From Christensenella sp. UBA6406 (GTDB lineage Bacteria; Bacillota; Clostridia; Christensenellales; UBA1242): a DNA stretch of 58,678 bases. The notes beneath the pieces were generated by a model. It worked only from the letters and a program-made list of their open reading frames with translations. It did not search any database and was not told where the DNA came from. Below are positions 46,701 through 53,913 of this stretch, piece by piece. A program made the position numbers and the translations under genes. Every line of letters starts with the position of its first letter. Positions within the stretch are counted from its first letter, which is position 1. The stretch is taken from contig DJPS01000016.1 in NCBI GenBank assembly GCA_002438625.1, positions 1 through 58,678 of the forward strand, in the 5' to 3' direction.

Positions 46701-47263
46701 CAAATTGTGTTAAGTCTTGCATTTGTAATCCGCTTGCAAATAAGTTATATGTCTTTACTTCACTTGCAGACATTTCCTTTAATGCAGATTTTTCATAATT
46801 TGTTAAATATAGATAGCCACCACTATATTGCCAACCATAATCTTCTGTGCTATTTGAATATGTTGCTTCTAGTGGCAAAATGCTATTTAATGCTATTGCT
46901 GTCTTTTGACTATTTTCATCTTCTCCACTGTAATTAACCTTAATTCTTACGTAACCATTTAGTCCGCTACCTTCCGCTAACTTAACAGCAATGCTACTGA
47001 ATAAGTTGCTACCTTGCTTAACTTCATCAATCTTTATTTGTTTTGAATTTGTTACATTTTCATTATTGTTTACAATTAGATTTACATCTAATTTTTCAAA
47101 CGAAAAAAACACACCATCAACTTTGTTTGATGCCGTAAAATACGCATAACTTATTCCAAATCCTAAACTTGCAAGGAATGCTATAACTACTACAGATATA
47201 ATTATACCATATATTGTATTTCTAGTCTGCCCCCCCCCGCCTATTTTGTGGTTTATCCTTCAT
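43756..47263 (-). CDS. modular SipW-type surface protein, out of frame at a G9 tract (phase OFF); 1168 aa if one G is removed
   Basis: The continuous frame (43756-47112) lacks a proper start: it opens at a GTG with no ribosome binding site. Upstream, an ATG at 47261-47263 with GGAGT before it starts a frame that meets nine G (47230-47238) and stops after 13 codons. Dropping one G joins it in frame and adds MKDKPQNRRGGQTRN, a hydrophobic segment and S-Y-A-Y-F-T-A-S, a complete SipW-type signal peptide. Domains in order (ON numbering): TasA/camelysin-like region to about 240; three InlB/Flg_new-type repeats, with units ending in LYAKYS, LYAVWEA and LKPKWG (about 245-510); a Big_2 Ig domain (about 515-590); YDG/MBG-like domain (about 595-750); another repeat; and a C-terminal DUF6273-like domain with FGYYPQT and RIEPIIWKIF. 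Such proteins are adhesin-like; no anchor motif is seen. Confidence 0.75.
47230..47238 (-). repeat. G9 homopolymer inside the 5' coding region (slippage site)
   Basis: Nine G on the minus strand in the context TAGGC-G9-CAGACTAG. With nine G the frame runs into TAG within three codons of the tract; with eight (or eleven) the downstream ORF is joined. The same TAGGC-G9 context occurs at 1947-1960. Confidence 0.85.
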
Positions 47264-47629
47264 TTTCTAAACTCCTTTTCTTTATATTTTTCCTTCATTT
47301 TTTCTTGCACCATTGTAGTCTAGCCCCTAAAACTAAGCCATAATCTTAAATTAAAACTTTTCCCTTTTAAAATTTTAATCCAAAACCATAGCCACGACAC
47401 AAACGCACAATTTATATGAAGTTTTTTGATGTTATCTTCTTTATTTTACATTTTTATTTTTTCTTTGTCAATTATTTTTTATTAATTTTGTTAAAATTTG
47501 AGTTCTTTTTAAATTTAAGGGTGAGGGGAAAGAATATTGTGAACAATGTATATAAATTTTGTATAACTGTCTAGAAATTTGTGCTATTATGTGATAGAAT
47601 ATAAGAGTACAAATGAAAGGAGATTACAA
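47264..47629. other. intergenic region between the surface protein and the YunG-like gene
   Basis: Divergent upstream region of about 360 bp, AT-rich. No strong promoter pair was found on the minus strand; a TACAAT near 47315 lacks a good -35. On plus, AAAGGAG (47616-47622) belongs to the next gene. Confidence 0.45.
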
Positions 47630-48289
47630 ATGATTATAAACAACAATAAAGAAATTTACATTTTTAAGCATTTGCTTTATGCTTGTTACACCAAAGACAG
47701 TTGTTACCATACAGTGAAGGATAAGTGGACTGATGAGTGTAAAGAATTGGGGCAAGACACAATAACATCAATTTTAATTAAGGATAATTTTGGGGGATTA
47801 ATTAAACGAATTTATGTTGAAGATTGTGATTATTATCATTTTTATAATGTGGTAGACAAAAAAATTTTGGATTTTACTAAAACGCAATTTCCAAAAGAAG
47901 TTACACTTAATTATGAAAATGGGCAAACAAAATCTAGGGCAAAACTTTTGGATATTGTAGATTTAAAAAATAGATATGAGGCAATTAGTGATATGATTAA
48001 GCACAAATCTTATGAACTTGATTGCCTTATAAATGAAATGAACAATGAAAAGATTAATTTTTCTTTATATTTAAATGAAGATTGCAAATTTTTTATAGTA
48101 GCACACGATTACATTGAGGTATCGCAAATAGAAAGCAATCCTAATTTAACTGAAAGTGAAAAAAGATATCTAATTGACAACGCTGTAAAAATTTCTTATA
48201 TTCTTTTGGATGACAACCCAAAAAATGATTATTATATAAATAGATTAAAAGAAATTTTAAATCCTTATAAAATAATAATGCTTAATTAG
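47630..48289 (+). CDS. YunG-like protein of unknown function (219 aa)
   Basis: Residues ~15-90 follow the YunG family pattern: W-T-D-E-C-K-E-L-G-Q (33-42), then T-I-T-S-I-L-I-x-D-N-F-G-G (44-56), then YYHFYNVVDKKILDFTKTQF (68-87), comparable to 'GQCAVTALVVQDxFGG...HYWN...DLTxxQF'. The Cys that normally follows GQ is Asp here (D43), so if that Cys is catalytic in the family this member is altered. The C-terminal ~120 residues are an extension I do not recognise. The start at 47630 follows AAAGGAGATT; the upstream frame to 47579 has no ribosome binding site. It is followed 46 bp later by the HIT-ASCH gene and may be co-transcribed. Confidence 0.55.
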   Translation: MIINNNKEIYIFKHLLYACYTKDSCYHTVKDKWTDECKELGQDTITSILIKDNFGGLIKRIYVEDCDYYHFYNVVDKKILDFTKTQFPKEVTLNYENGQTKSRAKLLDIVDLKNRYEAISDMIKHKSYELDCLINEMNNEKINFSLYLNEDCKFFIVAHDYIEVSQIESNPNLTESEKRYLIDNAVKISYILLDDNPKNDYYINRLKEILNPYKIIMLN

Positions 48290-48335
48290 CAAATTTATGA
48301 TATACTAAAAAACAAAAAAATAAGAGGTAAATAAA

Positions 48336-49061
48336 ATGGAAGAATGTTTTTTCTGCAAGGCAAATGATTATATAATGGAAAATGAACTTGCAAAGGCAAG
48401 ATATGATGGTTATCCTGTTAGCAAGGGGCATATGGTTTTTGTAACCAAAAGGTGTGTGCCGACTTTTTTTGACACCACAAAAGAAGAACGCACCGCCCTT
48501 TTTGAACTAGTTGACAAGGCAAAGCAAATGCTTGATGAACTTTATCATCCAGATGGCTATAACATAGGCATAAATTGCGGACAGGCGAGCGGGCAAACAA
48601 TAATGCACATACATATCCACCTTATCCCCCGCTATAAAGGTGATGTGCCAAACCCACGTGGCGGGATTAGGGGCGTTATTCCTGAAAAGCAAAATTATGG
48701 CGCAACCGAAACAAAACAAACTTGCCACACATTAAAACTTTACAGCACTTATTTTAATCTTATAAAAAATGGACAAAAGACAATAGAAGTAAGATTGAAT
48801 GATGAAAAAAGGCAAAAGATAAATGCGGGCGACACAATAGAGTTTTTAAGTGCTGAAAATGAATATGAAAAACTAAGCACAAAAGTTGTGGCAAAATATT
48901 ATTTTAAGACATTTAAAGAAATGGCAACGACTTTAAACTCTGCATCACTTGGATTTGACAGCAAAACTGTAAATGAAATTGTGGATGTTTATCACGGCAT
49001 TTATGGCACTGAAAATGAATTAAAGTATGGCATTGTTGCATTTAAAATAGAATTAATTTAA
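48336..49061 (+). CDS. HIT-family hydrolase fused to an ASCH domain (241 aa)
   Basis: Residues 1-115 are a complete HIT protein: CFFC-like start (C4-x-x-C7), NIGINCGQASGQTIMH and the catalytic histidine triad H91-x-H93-x-H95 followed by LIPR. HIT proteins hydrolyse or transfer nucleotides (NMP-X substrates, dinucleoside polyphosphates). Residues ~131-241 form an ASCH domain (LKLYSTYFNLIKNGQKTIEVR, then KINAGDTIEF), a fold related to PUA that binds RNA or nucleotides. The junction (about 116-130) is Gly/Thr/Gln-rich linker. The fusion suggests a nucleotide or RNA-linked substrate. Ribosome binding site AAGAGGT is moderate. Confidence 0.85.
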   Translation: MEECFFCKANDYIMENELAKARYDGYPVSKGHMVFVTKRCVPTFFDTTKEERTALFELVDKAKQMLDELYHPDGYNIGINCGQASGQTIMHIHIHLIPRYKGDVPNPRGGIRGVIPEKQNYGATETKQTCHTLKLYSTYFNLIKNGQKTIEVRLNDEKRQKINAGDTIEFLSAENEYEKLSTKVVAKYYFKTFKEMATTLNSASLGFDSKTVNEIVDVYHGIYGTENELKYGIVAFKIELI

Positions 49062-49414
49062 ATTTAATTAACAAAAATGCAAAATAATAAAAATTTAATT
49101 GTTTTTAGCAATTTAGTCTTGTTAAATATTTAGCACTTTTAATAAATTTAAATGATTTAAAAGATTTAAATAATTTGCATAAGCAATTAATAAATTTTAG
49201 CAATTTAACCGCTAAAAATGCGGAAAAAGGATAATTTTAGCACATAAAAAAGAGCATAACTCAATTTATTTAAACTATGCTCTTTTTTCTTTGACAATTT
49301 CTAATTCTCTTTTAAATTTTATTTGTTGCCTTTTTATTTATTCTTTCAAATTAAATTTTATTTTATTCTTATTCAATTTAAATTAAATTCAACTTAACTA
49401 AAACTTAATTAAAA
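49062..49414. other. 350-bp intergenic region between convergent genes
   Basis: AT-rich; contains a small hairpin CCGC/GCGG (49209-49223) and the strong shared terminator at 49246-49288. No gene. Confidence 0.6.
49246..49288. terminator. bidirectional terminator between the HIT-ASCH gene and secA
   Basis: Perfect 13-bp stem AAAAAAGAGCATA/TATGCTCTTTTTT (49246-49258, 49276-49288), 17-nt loop, T6 on both strands. Confidence 0.85.
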
Positions 49415-52093
49415 TTAATCTTCATCTTTTCCGCAACAATTTTTATATTTTTTGCCACTTCCGCAAGGGCAAGGTTGATTTTTGCCAACTGGTTTTTCCA
49501 TTTCGCCTATTTTTTTAGGTGAAGCTTGTTTAATCTTTTGAGTTGGTTGTTGCATTTGGTTTGCTTTTTCAAGCCTAATGTTCATAATGAAAACAGTTAC
49601 ATCGTGCCAAATTTTTTCAATCATAATATCAAACATTTCGCTACCTGTTCTCTTATATGCGGCAATAGGGTCTTGTTGTCCATATTGCTTAACAAAGATT
49701 TCGTTTCTTAGCATTGCCATTGCATCTATGTGGTCCATCCACATTGTATCAACGACTTTAAGCACGACAACACGCTCTAAGATAGAATAATCAAATCCTA
49801 ATTCTTTCGCTTCTTCTCTCTTTTCATCGTAAACTTTAACAGCATAAGCAAGCACTTTATCTGCAACTTCTTGCACTGTACAATTTTCTACAAATTGCTC
49901 GTTTACCAAATTTGTGCCCTTAGGGAAAATGCCGTCTTCTAATCTTGTATTTAAAGAATCTAATGACCATTCAAAATATGATTTATCTTCATCTAATTCG
50001 CTAAACACAATGGCTGACAATGTTTTGCTGAACATATCTATAATTTGTTCACGCATATCAATTCCATCCAAAATTTCATCTCTTTGCGTGTAAATGTTCT
50101 TTCTTTGCATATTCATAACATCATCATAAAGTAGCACGGCTTTTCTGCTACCATAGTTACGCATTTCAATACGCTTTTGAGCCTTTTCCACGCCAGAAGA
50201 TAAAATCTTTAATTGGAAAGGAACATCATCATCTATTTTTAGCATATTTGCAACCCTAAGCATTCTATCTCCACCGAAAATTCTAACTAAATCATCTTCC
50301 ATAGAGATATAGAAAACGGTTGAACCTGGGTCGCCTTGTCTTCCCGCACGACCACGCAACTGGTTATCTATACGCCTGCTTTCGTGTCTTTCGCTACCAA
50401 TGATATGAAGTCCGCCAAGTGCAACAACTTTTTCCTTTTCTTCATCTGTTGTTGCCTTAAACTTTTCATAATATGATTTATATTTATCTTCTATTTTCTT
50501 AATATTTTCAGGTTTATCACTTCTATAAGATGTTGCGAATGTAATTTCTTCATCTTCATAGCCTTCTTGCCTTAGTTTTTGTTTTGCCAAATATTCTGGG
50601 TTACCACCAAGCAAGATATCCGTACCACGACCCGCCATATTTGTTGCGATTGTTACCGCATTATAACGCCCTGCTTGTGCGACAATGTCCGCTTCTAATG
50701 CGTGGTTTCTTGCGTTTAGCACATTGTGTTTAATGCCTGCCATTTTTAATAGCTTAGACAACTCTTCCGAATTTTCAATGCTGACAGTTCCAATAAGAAT
50801 AGGTCTGCCCGTTTCGTGCATTTGTTTAACCGCTTCTACGATTGCATTAAATTTGCCCTTATGAGTTTTATAAATTATATCTGGTGCATCCTTTCTTATG
50901 CTTGGTTTGTTTGTTGGGATAACAACAACATCCAAATTGTAGATTTTATTAAATTCTAATTCTTCTGATTTTGCCGTACCTGTCATACCTGACAACTTTT
51001 TGTAAAGCCTAAAAAAGTTTTGGAAAGTGATTGTAGCAAGAGTTTTGTTTTCGTCGTTAATTTTAACACCTTCTTTTGCTTCTATTGCTTGGTGCAAACC
51101 ATCGCTATAACGCCTGCCCGCCAATGCACGACCTGTAAATTCATCAATAATTAAAATGCCATCTTCTTCGCTGACAATATAGTTTATGTCCTTTTTCATT
51201 ATATAATTAGCTTTTAATGCATTATTAATATGATGATTCAATTCTATATTTTCAACATCCGAAATGTTTTCAATCTTAAAAAATCTTTCAGCCTTATCAA
51301 CGCCACTTTCTGTCATTATGATAATCTTTTGCTTTTCATCAATGGTATAATCTTCACTCTTTAAAGACTTTGCAAACTTGTCCGCCATAATGTAGCGGTC
51401 ACTGCTTTTCATCCCCTTACCACTGATAACAAGTGGGGTTCTTGCCTCATCAATCAAAATGCTATCTATTTCATCCACAATGGCAAATGGGAAACCCCTT
51501 TGCATTTTTTGTTGTTTTGTTACAACCATATTATCACGCAAATAGTCAAAGCCAAATTCGTTGTTTGTGCCATAGACTATATCGCACGCATAAACTTGCC
51601 TTTTTAAAACATCGTTTTGCCCTGTTATTAAAATTCCAACGCTTAGCCCTAAGAAGTTGAAAAGTTTGCTCATTTGCTCGCCTTGCGATTTAGCAAGATA
51701 ATCATTCACTGTTACAATATGAACGCCCTTGCCTGTTAATGCATTTAAATATGCTGGAAGTGTTGCCACAAGTGTTTTTCCTTCACCTGTTCTCATTTCT
51801 GCAATTCTTCCTTGATGCAATGCTATTCCGCCTATGATTTGTACGTGGAAATGTCTCATATGCAAAACTCTGTCGCTCGCTTCCCTTACGCAAGCATAAG
51901 CATCTGGCAAAATATCATCAAGCGTTTCGCCGTTTGCTAGCCTTTCTTTTAAAAGTTCTGTTGTTTTGCTTAACTCTTCATCTGTTTTTGCTTTATAAAC
52001 TTCACTTAAATCTTCCACCTTGCTTGCTATCTTTTCTAATTGTTTAAGTGCCTTGTTGTTGTCGTGATTTTTAATCGCCGTAATTAAGCCCAT
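49415..52093 (-). CDS. secA: SecA, preprotein translocase ATPase (892 aa)
   Basis: Motor that drives proteins through SecYEG. Walker A is MRTGEGKT (100-107), Walker B is AIVDEIDSILIDEARTPL (about 205-222), and the second motor domain shows ATNMAGRGTDI and the IGSERHESRRIDNQLRGRAGRQGDPG signature. The C-terminus ends in CPCGSGKKYKNCCG, the zinc-binding SEC-C motif that contacts SecB or ribosomes. The length is normal. Start follows AAGGAG with an 11-nt spacing. The large exported proteins in this window depend on it. Its promoter is TTGTAA (52223-52228) and TATAAT (52200-52205), spacer 17, giving a leader of about 100 nt. Confidence 0.97.
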   Translation of the reverse strand: MGLITAIKNHDNNKALKQLEKIASKVEDLSEVYKAKTDEELSKTTELLKERLANGETLDDILPDAYACVREASDRVLHMRHFHVQIIGGIALHQGRIAEMRTGEGKTLVATLPAYLNALTGKGVHIVTVNDYLAKSQGEQMSKLFNFLGLSVGILITGQNDVLKRQVYACDIVYGTNNEFGFDYLRDNMVVTKQQKMQRGFPFAIVDEIDSILIDEARTPLVISGKGMKSSDRYIMADKFAKSLKSEDYTIDEKQKIIIMTESGVDKAERFFKIENISDVENIELNHHINNALKANYIMKKDINYIVSEEDGILIIDEFTGRALAGRRYSDGLHQAIEAKEGVKINDENKTLATITFQNFFRLYKKLSGMTGTAKSEELEFNKIYNLDVVVIPTNKPSIRKDAPDIIYKTHKGKFNAIVEAVKQMHETGRPILIGTVSIENSEELSKLLKMAGIKHNVLNARNHALEADIVAQAGRYNAVTIATNMAGRGTDILLGGNPEYLAKQKLRQEGYEDEEITFATSYRSDKPENIKKIEDKYKSYYEKFKATTDEEKEKVVALGGLHIIGSERHESRRIDNQLRGRAGRQGDPGSTVFYISMEDDLVRIFGGDRMLRVANMLKIDDDVPFQLKILSSGVEKAQKRIEMRNYGSRKAVLLYDDVMNMQRKNIYTQRDEILDGIDMREQIIDMFSKTLSAIVFSELDEDKSYFEWSLDSLNTRLEDGIFPKGTNLVNEQFVENCTVQEVADKVLAYAVKVYDEKREEAKELGFDYSILERVVVLKVVDTMWMDHIDAMAMLRNEIFVKQYGQQDPIAAYKRTGSEMFDIMIEKIWHDVTVFIMNIRLEKANQMQQPTQKIKQASPKKIGEMEKPVGKNQPCPCGSGKKYKNCCGKDED

Positions 52094-52199
52094 TTATTTC
52101 TATTCTCCTTGTATATGCTTAAATATTTCTTTACTTAAATTCCTTGCAAACCCTTTAATCCCCAAAAAATTAAATTTGCAAATTAAATATATATATATG

Positions 52200-52228
52200 A
52201 TTATACAACAAATTTTCATAAATTACAA
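52200..52228 (-). promoter_or_regulatory. SigA promoter of secA
   Basis: TTGTAA (52223-52228), 17-bp spacer, perfect TATAAT (52200-52205), followed by an (AT)n run. Confidence 0.6.
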
Positions 52229-52345
52229 ACAAATTAAACTCAAATTTTTATTTATTTTCCCATATAGCAAACTTTTTTAGCAAATTAGCCACAACATTAA
52301 GCCTTAAAAATAAAATATTGCAAATAAATAATGAATAAATAAATT

Positions 52346-53665
52346 TTAAATAAACATTAACATATAGTGTGGCAAAGACAATTTTTTATCCACAAAACCA
52401 ACATTGCCTGAAATAAATTTAAATGCAATATTTGGATTAAACTTTGATATAAAATTATTTAAAGATTTTGATGCAGTGTTTCCCGCTTTAACTTCTATGG
52501 GGGCAACGCCATCTTCAAACTCAATTATAAACTCTAACTCGCTTGAATCATCTGGTTTATAATAATGCAAATTATATCCATTTTTTATTAATGCACCCGC
52601 AACAAAGTTTTCGTATATTCCGCCCTTAGCATTTCCAATTAAAGTGTTGTTTAAAAGTGCCTTTTTAGTGGCAAAGCCATACATAGCAAGAAGCAACCCC
52701 GTATCGTGCATATAAACCTTAAACTCGTTTTCTTTATCGTTAAATTTTAATGGCAAAACTGGCTCGTAAAGGTTACAGCAAATGTAAGCTAAATTTGCAT
52801 TATGAAGCCACTCAATGCTATCCATATATTTCCTTGCTGAACTGCCTTTTTCAACTTCACCAAACTTAAACTTTTTATTTTCCCTTGCAAGTTGCTTTGG
52901 AATGCTATCAAAGCACTTTCTTACTTTCACCTTTTCCACCGTATTTGCGTGATTTAAAATGTCATCTTCATAAGAATGAATAATTTTTTCTTGCAACTGT
53001 TGCACATTATCAAAATTTTTATTTTCCACAAAATCTGCAACCACTTCTGGCATTCCGCCAACGACCAAATATTCCCTTAAAAGAGATTCGTATTTATCAT
53101 TTATTTCATTTGGCACTTTTTCTCTTTTTAGATAAAACTCTTTTAGATAACTTATGGCATCTTCGCCATATCCATTTGCCCATAAAAACTCTTCAAAGTC
53201 CAAAGAATACATAACAACTTGCCTTTCGTATCCAACTGGCACAGAATCAATTTGCTCTACCGCTTTGTCGCTATCTTGTCCATACGACAACCCAAGCAAT
53301 GAACCTGATGCAATTACATCTATGTTTTTATCTTCTGCCAAAAACTTTAACGCCGTTCTTGCCCTTGAACACCTTTGAATTTCATCCAAAAACAAAAGCG
53401 TTTTATTTGGAATAATTTTTATATTTGGAATGTTTGCTGATATCCTTTTTAAAATTTCTTCCGCTGATAAACCACCTTCAAAAATGACCTTCAATTCTGG
53501 ATTAGCATAAAAATTTATTTCAATAAAACTCTCATATTCATTTTTGCCTAACTCCCTAACTAAATAAGTTTTCCCAACTTGCCTTGCACCTTTAATAAGC
53601 AAACACTCGTTTTTCTTGCTATTTTTCCAACTTAATAATGTGTTATAAAATTTCCTTTTTAACAT
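52346..53665 (-). CDS. AAA ATPase with DUF4143 domain (439 aa)
   Basis: Walker A is IKGARQVGKT (24-33) and Walker B is LLFLDEIQRC (90-99), followed by an Arg-finger-type segment and VIASGSLLG (sensor). The C-terminal half is DUF4143, a restriction-endonuclease-like fold, with GGIYENFVAGALIKNGY and ELEFIIEF...APIEVKAG (the E-x-K core). These proteins are widespread, often in several copies, in gut Firmicutes and Bacteroidetes; their function is unknown. It has a consensus promoter and an upstream repeat array, and a GGGGG ribosome binding site. No neighbouring gene is an evident partner. Confidence 0.85.
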   Translation of the reverse strand: MLKRKFYNTLLSWKNSKKNECLLIKGARQVGKTYLVRELGKNEYESFIEINFYANPELKVIFEGGLSAEEILKRISANIPNIKIIPNKTLLFLDEIQRCSRARTALKFLAEDKNIDVIASGSLLGLSYGQDSDKAVEQIDSVPVGYERQVVMYSLDFEEFLWANGYGEDAISYLKEFYLKREKVPNEINDKYESLLREYLVVGGMPEVVADFVENKNFDNVQQLQEKIIHSYEDDILNHANTVEKVKVRKCFDSIPKQLARENKKFKFGEVEKGSSARKYMDSIEWLHNANLAYICCNLYEPVLPLKFNDKENEFKVYMHDTGLLLAMYGFATKKALLNNTLIGNAKGGIYENFVAGALIKNGYNLHYYKPDDSSELEFIIEFEDGVAPIEVKAGNTASKSLNNFISKFNPNIAFKFISGNVGFVDKKLSLPHYMLMFI

Positions 53666-53691
53666 AACTAAAAGCCCCCAATTCTCTTAAC

Positions 53692-53720
53692 ATTTTAATG
53701 CTTTTTATTTGAATTGTCAA
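53692..53720 (-). promoter_or_regulatory. SigA promoter of the DUF4143 ATPase gene
   Basis: TTGACA (53715-53720) and TAAAAT (53692-53697), 17-bp spacer. The repeat array at 53728-53859 begins seven bases upstream of the -35. Confidence 0.7.
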
Positions 53721-53727
53721 GCAAAAA

Positions 53728-53859
53728 TGCATAAAATAGGATAGTCAAAATTGCAAAAAATGCATAAAATAGGCAGTTACTTTTGTAACAATTTGCATAA
53801 AATAGGCGGTTACTTTTGCGACAAATTGCATAAAATAGGCAAATTGATTATGTTTTTAT
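53728..53859. repeat. four 33-bp tandem repeats upstream of the DUF4143 ATPase promoter
   Basis: TGCATAAAATAGG occurs exactly at 53728, 53761, 53794 and 53827, so every 33 bp. Copies 2 and 3 agree over almost the full unit (GTTACTTTTG...ACAA); copies 1 and 4 share only the 13-bp core. Thirty-three bp is close to three helical turns, suiting same-face protein binding. In one plus-strand frame the repeat also reads as an 11-residue unit (HKIGGYFCDKL), but the frame has no convincing start and the first copy contains a stop. Confidence 0.8.
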
Positions 53860-53861
53860 AT

Positions 53862-53895
53862 AAAAAAACTGCAAAGATTTTTGTTTCTTTACAGT
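53862..53895 (-). terminator. terminator after parC
   Basis: Stem ACTGCAAAGA/TCTTTACAGT (53868-53877, 53886-53895; one G-U pair), minus-strand T7 at 53862-53868. Confidence 0.75.
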
Positions 53896-53913
53896 CATTT
53901 TTTTCATCTATTT

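Noticed and set aside
47112..47112. GTG at 47110-47112 as the true start of the surface protein
   Set aside because: No ribosome binding site, and it would remove the signal peptide encoded just upstream in the same frame.
53728..53859. CRISPR-like array
   Set aside because: The conserved core is only 13 bp and two of the 'spacers' are nearly identical; no cas genes.
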